DNA of 64,000 nucleotides from Eunapius fragilis (taxonomy: Eukaryota > Porifera > Demospongiae > Spongillida > Spongillidae). Made by a program: the position numbers and the translations under genes. Below are positions 10,145 to 21,129 of this stretch, piece after piece. Each line of letters begins with the position of its first letter. Position 1 is the stretch's first letter. Where the stretch lies: contig OY811972.1 of the NCBI GenBank assembly GCA_963681505.1, positions 5,052,332 to 5,116,331 of the forward strand, in the 5' to 3' direction. The notes under the pieces are model-generated. The model was not told where the DNA came from. It searched no databases and was given only the letters and a program-made list of their open reading frames with translations.

Positions 10145-11868
10145 GTATAAAGGATGGTAGAGGTGGGCTGCAATCACTCCACCTAAATGCCAGCTGCGTT
10201 GCTTACCATGGCTGTACGTATAAATGTATTGCTACTGGTGTTATTGTTTATACATCAATGGCGGGTAGCACCCTTTTGGCTTCTACCCTGGCCTAACCAC
10301 CTTACCTTGACCAGCGTCAAGGTGTGGGCTGACCAAATGGTAACCTTGGTTCCAGTCACACTCAGGGTAGGGGAACAGCAAACCCACAGTCGCCTGACCC
10401 CTTTTGGGCAAACTATGCCAAGCACATCACCAATTGGAAACTAGGCAGAATTAAATGACACCAATTCCTCTGATCTGAGGTTGTGTATGAATGTGAGTGT
10501 GCATGTGTGTGACTTATGATCTGATTTTGTATGGATATTATTTTGTAGAACCAAATATAATTGGTTCACCAATGAAGATAAATAAACAAGAAAGAGGTTT
10601 TAGTAGGCCAACGAGAGTACTACATGTTGGTAAATACACGTAGCTACAACGGGGGTGCATTTTTGATATATATCTGTGTGTGTGCAGAAGTCAAAAAGGA
10701 AGGGTGCATTTCAGATTAAGCTAGCCCTAGACACCGTACACTTTCATGCTCTGTAGCGTTGTGCACGCATAAATGAAGCAGTTTGGCCGAGCCAACACGC
10801 TCGATTTCTACGTGCATGCGCTACAGAGTACGTACCGTGTTGCGCAGGCTGATGGCAGCTGAACCCACGTATTACGAATTTTATTTAGCTTCTGCTCGCT
10901 ATGTTGAAGAAGCCAAGACGGGGGACAGAACCAGAAGTTTGCAAGAAGCGAAAACGCCGCGTACTTGTTGTTTTTTTTTTTTTTTATAGTGTAAAGATGG
11001 GCGTAGACATAGTTATTTAACAGGAAGTAATTGCATATTCATGTTCTCGATGCCAGTCGAAATAGATAAATGGCGCGAAACGACCGGGAAATATGCAATT
11101 ACTTTGCACAGTTGTATCCCCATAACAAATTAACGAACAGAACAAATCAATAGGTACAGGATCCCTCTACGTATAGACCAAACTAGGAGTGAATTGAATT
11201 TTCGTGCAGAAAGATATAGCGGATTTGAACCCCAAGGGGTATCGGACGCGGTAACACTGGCACGAAGCTAATAAAAGAGCCCATAATCGATTTTACCAGA
11301 GGGAAATGATGTAGTATGAAGTGTTGAAAATAGGAAGTCATTTGCCTTTACCGTTCCGAAGTTATAGCGATTCAAACGCGAGTCATTTTTATAACTTTAA
11401 AATATTATAGCGAAGGCTCATTTTCTCGTGAACTGACCCATATATATATATATATATTTTAAATGTCTTTCATTTAGAATCTGACAAGTCTTAATCTGCC
11501 CATTCAAATTACTAATACAGGCAATTTGCCAAACTGAAATAAAACATACCAACAGTTGGAATTTTAGCATTTCCGATGACAAATAGATGACTGAAGGTGT
11601 CGACCAAGTGCTTATGCATACCAAGGGCATTCATTTAACTGGTGTAATTCGGCCTTACAGGACAAAACAACATGGTGCATTGTAACAGCTTGAAAAAGGC
11701 TCTTTGCATTGTGTTTGCCATTTGAAAATATTCCACATTCTGTTAACTGAACTGTGTACTTCCTGTACATTGAGGAATCAACCGTGTCCACATTTTGAAT
11801 CTGCAAAAAAGTTATTGGTGACTTCTGTTATGCAATGTGTAAGTTCTGCAAGTGTCTTAACTGTAAAT
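10145..11868. other. No gene seen
   Basis: AT-rich sequence. 10187-10445 holds an open frame with no family resemblance. A 15-bp perfect inverted repeat (11025-11039 and 11090-11104, arm AAGTAATTGCATATT) encloses a 50-nt spacer. A TA tract lies at 11441-11457. Short frames between 11418 and 11900 look accidental. Confidence 0.5.
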
Positions 11869-12120
11869 GGGGCAGTGCAAGAGAAAATCGGGCTTATGTA
11901 GGATTTTGAGAAAATTCCAAGACAACTAAAAGAAAGTAATGCTTGCCATCGAAATGTATGGCTAATTAAAAATTCAGCGCTTTTTAGCTCTCTGATACAC
12001 TGTCTAATTTTGAATGCGTAAGAATTGTTTTGTAGAGAGCGCTATCCTGTATCCAAAAACTGTTAAATTTGAAACTTGAAAAAAAAAAAGCAAAAGCCCG
12101 ATTTTCTCTTGCACTGCCCC
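11869..12120. mobile_element. 252-bp MITE with 27-bp perfect terminal inverted repeats
   Basis: Positions 11869-11895 start GGGGCAGTGCAAGAGAAAAT. They are the exact reverse complement of 12094-12120. The interior is AT-rich and non-coding. I find no certain target duplication, so the superfamily is open. Confidence 0.75.
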
Positions 12121-12858
12121 AGTTACTAGCACATATTTATTGCCCTAGATTTCATAGAAGCAATCCCAATAAACTAAAATAATAGAAATTTTGATTATCA
12201 ATCAAAAATGAAAAATGCTAATACCATAGCATTGAAATTTAACATCACTATCCATGTCACTTACAAAGAGAGTTTGGAGAAGATACATTTGATGAAAATG
12301 TTAATGCAGAAGATGCCAAACACTATAAATGGGTCAAACTAAGTAACCACTCTCAATTTAAGTGAAACCTATGTGCTTTGTGACATAAAATGATAATTGG
12401 ACTAATAAATCTAAAACGTGTGGTACCATTGAATGATAACTTGATGTTCTGAAAGCTAGAAATCAGAAATATCTTATTGAAACTGATATGTGAGTAGTTG
12501 TTTGAACATGAATTGAATTTCAATTCTGAAGCTTATAAATAAAGGAATCAGGAGTTATATGTGTTGGTAGTTATGTAAGTTCAAATTACATAGTCTGGGG
12601 ACCAGACCATATATGAGAATATGGGTCTGGTTGTGCTCCATGCAAGGTTTTGTGCCAGAGGAATGTGATTATCTAGCAGTACTGCACATTGCTGATAAAC
12701 GTAATTGTTTTCATTAAGGGTATTTCTTAATATTTGGACGTAAATATCTCCACTTGATTCTTCATGATAGATATTACATGTGCAATTTAGTCTTGGAAGT
12801 TTTTAGTGAATCAAACAAAAACGTTTGTACAAAAAAACGTTTCCCTCCACATGTCGAT

Positions 12859-12936
12859 CGGTAGCAACACAAAGGTGTCGTTTCCTGCCATTAAACTTTG
12901 TAATGCGTCATGCTGCTCATTTCTAACCATTGTAGC
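12859..12936 (-). pseudogene. Remnant of a RecQ/DEAD-type helicase N-terminus
   Basis: Minus-strand translation reads ATMVRNEQHDALQSLMAGND followed by TFVLLP. The pattern Q-x-x-A-L-x-x-L-x-x-G-x-D-x-x-x-x-L-P is the motif 0/motif I region of RecQ-like helicases. The Walker A part that should follow is destroyed by a frameshift. No other helicase motif is evident nearby. Confidence 0.5.
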
Positions 12937-13445
12937 TTTTCACATGTCAAATACATTTATCTCAATTGTAATAACCAAGCTTAGATATAGGCGTGGTAAA
13001 GCTACTATGGAGTTATACATGAAAAGCTTTTTGACTATGGCACAGTGCCGAAAAAAACCTATTCATCTATTACTTCTTACATATTTCTGCACACCATACA
13101 AAATTATCAAAACAAGTTTGCTTACAGTGCCAACATCCATCTATCAATCATGTTAATTTAATTAATGCTGTAACATATTGAAGATTGGAAGCAGTCTTTT
13201 TATTAGCAGCCATCGGTACACAAATTATTTCCCAAAACTGCAATTGATATACATATCCGATTCATCAAGTTTGAATCTCTCCTTTTTATCAAGTAAACCT
13301 GTCCAACCGCAGTTGAAGGGTTAAAATTACAATTTTTCAATACCTGAACGAACAAGTTGAATTTCGTGGTTATAATTTTTATGGCATAATCTTATTATTT
13401 CTGGACATGTACACTGTAGTACAAAACGTATGACACAACCATTAC
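12937..13445. other. No gene seen (between helicase remnant and HECT exons)
   Basis: AT-rich. It could hold C-terminal HECT exons, but I could not find a C-lobe with the catalytic cysteine. Confidence 0.4.
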
Positions 13446-13584
13446 CTCATCAAAGATTGCCCGTATTTCTGCGTCCGGTATCTCGTCCAAATTAATTAAA
13501 ATGCCACAAATGAACAATTATTCAGATTGTGACATAAGATGAAACCCACTGCTCCATTGGCTATTGACATGGAAATAAGTTGTC
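13446..13584 (-). pseudogene. HECT-type gene exon: N-lobe GQLISMSI segment
   Basis: After CACATAG the frame reads GQLISMSIANGAVGFILCHN, like the HECT segment 'G-x-x-[IL]-x-x-[SA]-[LI]-x-x-G'. It hits TAA at about 13498. The next frame continues INLDEIPDAEIRAIFDE to a GTAATG donor, so one base is gained or lost. Confidence 0.55.
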
Positions 13585-13818
13585 CTATGTGAAAATAAAT
13601 CAATATTCAACCCTGCACATAAAAACATGTAAAAAAAAAACTGCATACTTTAAAACCATATGAAAGGTTTAAATAGAATATGGGAGTCGTCATATACATT
13701 TCAAATGGCTACTAATACTAAGTCTTTATAATCACTCAATGTTTCAGTATTTAATAATTACCTCCTTTTATTTTTACAATCGTGATTGTGATACACCCTG
13801 AATATGTTATGAACATAC

Positions 13819-13942
13819 CTTTAAGGCAACTGTGTGATACTGAATGGTACCACATTCCCAAGAAGGTTTTTCGATTCCTTTCCCTATTAATGTCCCTGGA
13901 GAGTCCCCCAGCATCTACGCCCATCGCAACGCCAAACTGGAC
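13819..13942 (-). pseudogene. HECT-type gene exon: start of HECT N-lobe
   Basis: After TTTTCAG the frame reads VQFGVAMGVDAGGLSRD. D-x-G-G-x-x-R-[DE] is the conserved opening of HECT domains. It ends at a GTATGT donor in phase 1. Confidence 0.65.
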
Positions 13943-14469
13943 CTGAAAATAAAATATCCTGAAATATCATCAGAGCATCCATAGAAACCAGTAAGAGCAA
14001 TATTACAGGTCTTTTGATTTAGCAAATGCAAATCTGAATAGATTATTTGTTATAATCATAGTGAACCAATAGCATTAACAAGTACTACATCAGTGAGAAT
14101 ACATTTTAGACAAAAATCATGCATAGATAGTGGAAAATCCACAGCAAAAGTGGTCTTTATAGAGTTATTTATTATTGAGCTCAGAATATTATTTTTCACT
14201 CGAAATTGCCTTTTGCCCCATATACAATATTATCAGTAACATGAATACATTACAGATACATACCATCAATACATTCGATGGGTTTAATCCTTGGTACAAT
14301 GTATCTTCTAGAACATGATCACTACGAATAAAGATATTAAATTCAATAACCACTGATAGGTCTTGTCATTTGTTGAACATGATCATTGATGCCTAAATCA
14401 TTATAATATACCAAAATTCAAATCATGAACAGAGTTGTTAGCATAAAAGTTTCACAATGTACAACTTAC

Positions 14470-14531
14470 CCTTCATTACACTCAGTGCGGCTTAACTCTA
14501 AAGCACGCTGTAGATTATCATCATATTCATC
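14470..14531 (-). pseudogene. HECT-type gene exon: ubiquitin-interacting motif
   Basis: Acceptor TTGCAG, donor GTAAGT. Reads DEYDDNLQRALELSRTECNE: acidic patch, then L-x-x-A-L-x-x-S-x-x-E, the UIM signature. Confidence 0.7.
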
Positions 14532-15198
14532 CTGCAATGGTTAAATTCGTTAATCAGTTAATACTAGATATTGGTGTAACTGCATTTATATCCATCATAG
14601 TTAATGGTGTTCAATAATGTTTCCAATGAATTTAATATAACAAGGTGGATTGTTAATTATTGTTTAACGCTACTGTACAAATATCAAACAAGAAAGTGGT
14701 GCATGCAGTAATCATATACTTGTGCATAGCAGGTGGTCCATTAGCAAGTGCATAAACATTCAATTCACAGTGGGAGCAGGTAAAGTTAAGTCAAGGTGGA
14801 ATGAGATTAAAACCAACAATTGTACTATGCTTCTGTCACTGTACAAAATGTTACGCTTATACTAACTGTCAAAAAGTGCACGTTATTTAGCAATGAGTGC
14901 ATATAATTAGATCATATGTGCTTTTCCTGGAGTTTCCAACAATTAATATAAACATAATGTTCCTGCAGTGTGTTGTTGATACCTACGGCACATTTACAGC
15001 TGCAATTAATGGATTTGGTACTAGCAATTGATTGGCTCAGTTACAATCCTTATTCAAGGATCCACACCCACAATCTGGATGATGACCTCTTTCTTAAAGA
15101 ATGATGTAAATTTGGTGCTTTATTTATATTAGTGATTCACTAGATTCAAGATCATGCAGATCAGCAATACTGCCGCGATTAAAAGAGGTTTGGATTGC

Positions 15199-15541
15199 TG
15201 AAAAACCGGTATTACAGTGTAAAAACCGGTATTACAGTGTAAATACGGCGCAACCGCCATTTGCCGCTGGCGATAGTAGTGAGCAAATTAACTCAAAGCG
15301 ACGTATGGCAAGGAAGGACAAATTTCGGGTAGCTCTAGGAGTTGTAAACTGTCAGATGGATCTGTGGAACAATATCTACGGCGTCGACAATCTACGCTCA
15401 CTTACCGGCCAGTACTTCCAAAGATCGAAGCGATTGCATACACCTGAAAGGGTCAAAACCTGCTTAGATACCGAGGGGGAGCCATACAAAGCGACGGGTG
15501 TAATTCCTCAGTTTGGATTGATGACAGGCCTATATAGGTGA
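15199..15541 (+). other. 22-bp tandem duplication and an unassigned 78-codon frame
   Basis: 'aaaaaccggtattacagtgt' occurs twice in tandem at about 15199-15242. At 15305 an ATG opens 78 codons (MARKDKFRVALGVVNCQMD...) to 15541. I do not recognise the product. It sits in an intron of the HECT-type gene on the other strand and may be a mobile-element relic. Confidence 0.3.
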
Positions 15542-15701
15542 CCAAAGCGCATGATTCGTCAAATGACAGTGACAGTGACAGCGACAGCAACAGTAGGCCT
15601 AGGCGATGGCGTGGTCTCCTCGAGTCTGATTAATTGGGGCTAAGTTACACTAAGCTCAAACACATGCCAATTGACAACGCTTCCTAGATTTCCCATAACC
15701 A

Positions 15702-15724
15702 CCCCCCCCCCCCCCCCCCCCCCC
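15702..15724. repeat. 23-base poly-C run
   Basis: Uninterrupted C in otherwise AT-rich sequence. Confidence 0.95.
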
Positions 15725-16123
15725 AATACACCATTCTATACTTGGTACTAAACTAAATGATAGGACTAGAAAGCACACTGTTTGATAGAGGAGCAGTGGA
15801 ACAACCACATGCAGTGCACGTGGTTTCAGTGAGCCTAAGGTACATCCTGCCGCTGGCGTTTGAGCAGAAGTACAAATGCTTGATATTATTAATTATGGTG
15901 CAAATAAGCATAACTTATTAACCACAATAGCATTTAATTTATCTGGTTGGCAAAAATATTCAATGTAAAAGATGATCTTTATTTAAGGATAATGGCATCC
16001 TTAAATAAGGATTTTTCCTTGGAGATTAAAACATTAATAAAAGGTGCCTTTTGTGCATTCAGTGGTTACATTTGCAATGGCTATCCGATTTTTTAAAAAT
16101 AATTACATGTAAATTGCACTTAC

Positions 16124-16360
16124 ATCAGAAATGATTACACGAGGACTTGGTCTGTGTTCAACTGTACTATCAATTTGTGGTCTTTGACTTTGAGATGGCT
16201 GCACAGCCGAAAGCCCAGCTCTTTAACATTGAGATGACTGAACAGTTGAAAGCCCAGCTCTTTGACTTTGAGGTGACTGTACTGATGAAAGCTCAGCTGT
16301 TTGACTTTGAGGTAACTGATGATCAAGTGGACTTTGAGATGGCTCAACTGGTACGTTTGA
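16124..16360 (-). pseudogene. HECT-type gene exon: Ser/Gln-rich tandem-repeat linker
   Basis: Tandem units of about 48 bp encode variants of SPQSQRAGLSTVQ. One CAA has become TAA (16223-16225). The exon ends RVIISD at a GTAAGT donor, phase 0, matching the UIM exon that follows. The opposite strand is also open because of the repeat and is not a gene. Confidence 0.55.
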
Positions 16361-16630
16361 CTACTACAAAATGAATTAGATGCACTATATTACAGAGTGG
16401 TGCGATATAGCTGCAAGGCTTTTGCGAACATGATAATAGTAATTCAAGTTTTTAGTGTGTAAAAATGACAAATGCTTCGATGCCATGTTTATATAATTGC
16501 AACAACCAGAATTATCGTTTCAACAGGATAGGTTTTGACCCCGACTATGAATTTAATTAAAATCCCGCGACACTACCGTAGCTGCTTCGCTCCCGACGAT
16601 CGGATCGTCTAACTTGTTGCGGCAATCGAT

Positions 16631-16850
16631 CTAGAAGTCAAAACTGAGTAGTTTCGTTTTTGTTTCACGTCGTAGAATCGCGTGGTTGACGAGAACAAAA
16701 AATACTGCTGTCCTCGTTCCCCTTCCAAAAATAATGGGCGGGTCGTCTGCTTCTTCTTCTGCTTCTTCTTGAGAACTCATATAACTCGGGACAGGAACAC
16801 TTTTAAGCGATGAAAATTGCACCAATAGCTATAGAACTTGCTGGAGGACT
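16631..16850 (-). repeat. Dispersed segment, copy 1 of 3 (possible first exon)
   Basis: On the minus strand it reads 'gtgttcctgtcccgagttat', then a run of GAA/GAG codons (SSQEEAEEEADD), then 'gttctcgtcaaccacgcg'. The same order occurs on the plus strand at 19719-19860 ('gtgttcctatcccgagttat', 'tctctacaaccacgcgg') and more weakly on the minus strand at 18930-19060. It could be a duplicated promoter and first exon. No function is assigned. Confidence 0.45.
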
Positions 16851-17009
16851 CGCCTTAGTCGATGTTAGGCATTGATATACAAAAGCCTAAAAGCGTATTT
16901 ACGGTCTTATCGATTGTAATTAAGCAAAAGTACCTAGAAAATTTTCATAAATTTGCAAATAAATTTTAATACTGTTTTAGTACAGGAATAATATTATTTT
17001 ATAACATAC

Positions 17010-17098
17010 CAAATCCTGGAGCAAGTCTGAACATGTGTCAGCAAGATCGTCAGAGAAATCATCTCATTACAGTTCATACAAACTTCTTCTGGTAGTTT
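17010..17098 (-). pseudogene. HECT-type gene exon: C2HC zinc finger
   Basis: Between a TTTAG acceptor and a GTATGT donor the frame reads KLPEEVCMNCNEMISL then LLTHVQTCS. The spacing C-x2-C-x(n)-H-x3-C resembles UBZ-like ubiquitin-binding fingers. Confidence 0.55.
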
Positions 17099-17721
17099 CT
17101 AAATAACAACAAATATTTCGTTACCTACACAAAAGCCACCCATCAAATACAGCACATTGACACAAGAAAATAGTGATCATGCATTGACAAATCATGACTT
17201 GAAATTAGTGACAAGTCAGTGAACTGTTGGAATAATAAAACGTTTAGAACATAAAAGCATTCAAGTTGGTTGCACCAGGGTTTTTTTCTTTTTCTTTGTA
17301 CACATACTATGTAGAACGCACCTTATATTGCATTATTTTAAGCCGAAGGAGAGCAGTGAACAGGACAGGTTTGATTACTATTTGCTAGTAAACATTTCAA
17401 AATATGTACCTTTTTGTGCTGTAATAGCAATGCCTTTTCTGGTTTGGGAGTGAGTAATTTAGACAAAAAATAGCAAAGACGAGGTATGAGAGGGTTTCTG
17501 AAGAAAAAAATCATTAGGATTGTGCTGAGAATTGAAAGTAAAGGGTGTGAGCATTTGTTCTGATGAAGTCACTGCTTCATGGATTTTTATATAAATGCAT
17601 AGGGCCATTTTCATGGAAACTGCACAATTTTAATCACATGCATTAATGCCATTATTGCTCTACGTTGGGGGGATACTGCAATTCATATACATGTACATGA
17701 CCACCTCTGAGTCACATATAA

Positions 17722-18014
17722 ACAAGTAAAAAACATTCACTATGAGAAAGTTGGTGGCATATAGGATTTGAAGGCAATGGTGGTGTAAAAAGGAAGGAAA
17801 CAAGGGTCTAATAATAAGGGAAAATGGAATAGTCCTATATTTATTTAGCACATGAACAACATACTATATCCTACATATAGAAATGTGCTAAATATAGGAC
17901 TATTCCATTTCCCCTTATTATTAGACCCTTGTTTCCTTCCTTTTTACACCACCTTTGCCTTCAAATCCTATATGCCACCAACTTTCTCATAGAGAATGTT
18001 TTTTATTTACTTGT
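17722..18014. mobile_element. Fold-back (hairpin) element B
   Basis: Arms 17722-17853 and 17883-18014 (132 bp each) pair almost perfectly around a 29-nt loop. Ends are ACAAGTAAAAAACATTC and its complement. The internal blocks are shared in order with elements A and C, but the sequence next to the loop (AATATAGGACTATTCCATTT) is specific to this copy. Confidence 0.88.
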
Positions 18015-18094
18015 TTCATTGATTTTTATTCATACCCGATTATGAGCCGTATAGCATGTGAAGTAATCCATCTTGATATGAGAGGGAGGTTGTA

Positions 18095-18603
18095 AAGGTA
18101 CGACATACCTTTGAGTGACCTTAACTCTTTTCGCCGAGCGAGATGCACGTTCAGGACTATGGCAATATCGCTGTCTTTTTTCAGGATCTGCTCGATACCT
18201 TGCACGTCGAGAGGTCCGTTCCTTTTCAGGATCTGAGGGGACTTTAAGGGGCGGCCGAAATAGATTGTCGCCCCAGCGCGATCGAACCCACGAACGCATT
18301 TTGTACCGGGCCAGATCCAGATAGCACCGTCTCCCCCCCCCCCCCCCCCCCTCCCCCCCTACTAATCGCATCTCGATACCTTGCGCGTCGAGAGGTCCGT
18401 TTCTTTTCAGGCTCTGCTCGATAGTTTTCACGTTGAGAGGGCCGCTTCTTTTCAGGCTCTGCTCGATAGTTTTCACGTTGAGATGGCCGCTTCTTTTCAG
18501 GCTCTGCTTTGTAGTTCCGCTCGGGCTGAATCTAATACGTCGTCTCTAGTTTTGAGGTACTATGCTCGTCGTTTGGCTTTCTTCTTTTCCTGACGTGAAG
18601 GCA
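18095..18603 (-). pseudogene. DPEKKR-repeat protein fragment
   Basis: Minus-strand translation gives repeated units YRAEPEKKRPSQREN, then RTSRRARYR, then DPEKERTSRRARYRADPEKR and SPERASRSAKR. Basic proteins with tandem 'Y-x-A-[DE]-P-E-K-K-R' units are common next to Helitron-like genes in marine invertebrates. The possible start MPSRQEKKKAKRRA (18603) hits a stop in its own frame, and the repeats continue in another. A C-rich insert at about 18240-18370 splits the array, with AGAT on both sides. The repeat period at DNA level is about 54 bp. Confidence 0.55.
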
Positions 18604-19240
18604 TTTTGAAAAAAAAAAAAAACAACTTCACTAAGTTACAAAGAGCGTCAAACTTACAACGATCGAATAACAAGAATGCGTGCACGTTATTAAAAATACA
18701 TAACCGCCACAGTTAATTACCACTATGGGTAGTGCCCAGACCGTACACATTTGATTACATGATGTATCTGAACCTGCGTCAGCAGGTTCAATATAGGATT
18801 GATTGAGGAATGATGAATGTCATTAAAAATTTTAAATCGCGTCGGGAGGGACAACGGAGAAACGGATCACTTATCTCGTTGCAGCAATCGAACGACAACA
18901 CCAAGATCTACGTTTTCATGCTAGTTTCATGTCATTAAACTATGCGCTTCCAGACAAACAAAGAACCTGCTTCTCGTGCCCATTCCCAAAAAAATTGTTC
19001 GTCGTCGTCGTCTTCCTTAGGAAGGTATAACTCGAGCTACGAACGGTTTTAAAGAACGACAATAGTACCAATCTCTTCAGAATTTACCGGCACGTTATCC
19101 TAGCATGTCATTTGGACACATATCACATCTAGAAAGAAACTACAGCGAGAAATACCCTATTTTGTTGCAAGTTCTATGGCCATCTAGCAAGTTCTAGCAA
19201 GTTCTTAATAAATAAATAAAAAGAAAAAAAAACTTATGAA

Positions 19241-19537
19241 ACAAGTAAATAAAAACATTCTCTAACGAGAAAGTTGGTGGGCATATAGGATTGACAATGT
19301 TGGTGTAAAAAGCACGGAAACAAGTGTGACAGAAATGTTACTGGAAAATTGAAATAGGCCTATATTTAGCCCAGTCACATTTAGGCAGCGCACGCCTGAG
19401 AAAATGGGCTAAATATAGGCCTATTTCAATTTTCCAGTAACATTTCTGTCACACTTGTTTCCGTGCTTTTTACACCAACATTGTCAATCCTATATGCCCA
19501 CCAACTTTCTCGTTAGAGAATGTTTTTATTTACTTGT
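19241..19537. mobile_element. Fold-back (hairpin) element C
   Basis: Arms 19241-19373 and 19405-19537 (133 bp each) are complementary with very few mismatches, loop 31 nt. The terminal block ACAAGTAAATAAAAACATTC is shared with B. The loop-proximal part (GAAATAGGCCTATATTTAGC) differs from A and B, yet is matched by its own opposite arm. Confidence 0.9.
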
Positions 19538-20163
19538 ACTGCTAGTACTTCGTATAAAGAGCGAAGTAGGACCTATCCGAGTCGTGTCAGTGCAGTAAGC
19601 TTAACTATACGTGGTTTGCTAACACAACCACCGATATATGTCATGTAGCCTCGAGACGTTTTGACCACAGAAGCGAAAATGCCAACGAATTCTGAAGCCA
19701 TTGGTGTGATTTTCATTTCTTAAAAGTGTTCCTATCCCGAGTTATGCGTGGTCAAGAACAAGAACAAGAAGAAGAAATACGTGGGACTGGGTACGAATTT
19801 CGAAAATTGTTTTGTTCTCTACAACCACGCGGTTTTGTGACATCAAACAAACACGAAACTGCTTGTTATTGCCTTCTTTGACGACGACGATAACAAGGTA
19901 AGCCATCCGCACGTCGGGTGTCTTGTTAGAAGCGGGTCGCGCGTTTTTTATATGACATTCATAATCGGGGTCAAATCCTATAGTTACTAACGTAACTCTC
20001 GATAATTTGATTTGAAACGCCAGGCATAAATCTCAATTCATTGTATCCCAGGGTAGTCACTACCATTCTAGTTTATCTCTTGTTAAGTCCAATAATAAGT
20101 ACAAATCAAAAATTATATTCTGGAGGTATAAAGAATGAATGATGCATGTGCAATTATTATCAC

Positions 20164-20459
20164 CTTCAGCTCATCACTCTCTTCTTCTTCATCCACATAT
20201 CTTTGTACGGGTCTAACAAAGAATTAACCACGACCAATTATATCTTTGAGATATTTCACACTTATTCCACTGCTTGGACAATCACTCGCCATCAATTCAT
20301 TACCTCTTTGCAAGATTAAAGTGTACCCACCACAATATACAATTTGAGGAAATGTGTTGGTAATAACATCATGTACATGGTTGAAGTCTCCATCACAATC
20401 AAAAAATAGTTCCTTGCTAGTTAGACCCAATGATGCTAGTTTCATCTTTTCTATGATGT
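20164..20459 (-). pseudogene. HECT-type gene exon: pre-HECT GG[FY] region
   Basis: Acceptor CTGTCCAG, donor AAG/GTGATA. It encodes CPDIIEKMKLASLGLTSKEL in its first part, FPQIVYCGGYTLILQRGNE in its middle, and after an in-frame TAA at 20224-20226 continues FFVRPVQRYVDEEEESDELK. Similar text precedes HECT domains in G2E3-like proteins of invertebrates. The stop could be a real mutation or an assembly error. Confidence 0.65.
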
Positions 20460-20699
20460 CTGGACAGCATCATAGTATATGTAGTACTAAGATATGTACA
20501 CCGGCCAGTTTAATAGAATTGAAACCTTACAACGAAGTATACGTACGTGCACAATCCACAAGTACTATAATTCATTCAAGGTATATATTGGTAAATTTTG
20601 TGGTTAGGCTTATTCCAGGTAAGTTGATTTTCCCCATCCCTGTCCCAGATTCCCCCTTTGGGGCCGAAGGAGGGTAGGGCATCCCTTGCTCCTAGGTAA

Positions 20700-21120
20700 A
20701 TGGAGCTAAGAGATGTGTATGATTAGATGGATAAGGTGATAGATGGGAGGGTGGTGTAGAGGAGTTAGGGGAGGGGGTGGGGTAGAGGTGTTCGGTGAGG
20801 GGATGGGGTAGAGGAGTTAGGTGAGAGGGTAGTGTAGAGAGGTTAGGTGAGGGGTGGGGTAGAGGAGTTAGGTGAGGGGGTGGGTAGAGGAGTTGGGTGA
20901 GGGTGTGGGGTAGAGGTGTAGGAGAGGGGTGGGGTAGAGGAGTATGATGAAAGAGGGTGGGGTTGAGGATGGCATAGAGGAGTTCAGTGAGAGGGTGGCC
21001 ACAGTAGAGGGGTTCACCTTTATCTAACACCTCACTCCTTTACCCCACCCCTTCTCCTCTACCCTACCCCTTCTAACTCCTCTACCCCACCCCCTCAACT
21101 AACTCCTCTACCCCACCACC
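20700..21120. repeat. Minisatellite of GAGGAGTTAGGTGAG-type units with an inverted partner
   Basis: From 20755 to 21015 units of about 30 bp ('gtagaggagttaggtgagg', 'ggtggg') repeat. From 21028 to 21118 the complementary text ('cctctaccccacccc', 'taactcctctacccc') repeats in inverse. The whole could fold as one long arm pairing. Confidence 0.75.
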
Positions 21121-21129
21121 TCACGTATG

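Larger units (their letters stand above)
13446..20459 (-). pseudogene. G2E3-like HECT-domain ubiquitin ligase gene, decaying or fragmentary
   Basis: Exons read on the minus strand, several with matching phases: 20164-20459, 17010-17098, 16124-16360, 14470-14531, 14264-14321, 13819-13942, 13446-13584. In order they give a segment with HVHDVITNTFPQIVYCGGYT and RPVQRYVDEEEESDELK, a C2HC-like finger (CMNC...HVQTC), a Ser/Gln-rich repeat linker ending RVIISD, a ubiquitin-interacting motif (DEYDDNLQRALELSRTE), DHVLEDTLYQGLNPSNVLM, VDAGGLSRD (start of the HECT N-lobe) and GQLISMSIANGAVGF (N-lobe). HECT ligases transfer ubiquitin through a C-lobe cysteine, which I do not see. Nonsense codons at 20224-20226 and 16223-16225 and a frameshift near 13500 argue for a pseudogene. 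Fold-back elements B and C lie in its introns. Confidence 0.7.

Noticed and set aside
10187-10445. SINE or short gene
   Set aside because: No tRNA-like boxes, second copy or splice support seen.
16135-16374. Coding repeat proteins on both strands at 16.1-16.4 kb
   Set aside because: Only the minus-strand Ser/Gln-rich frame joins neighbouring exons in phase; the others are shadows of the tandem repeat.
20692-21030. Pro/Leu/Thr-rich protein on the minus strand
   Set aside because: Translation of the minisatellite.
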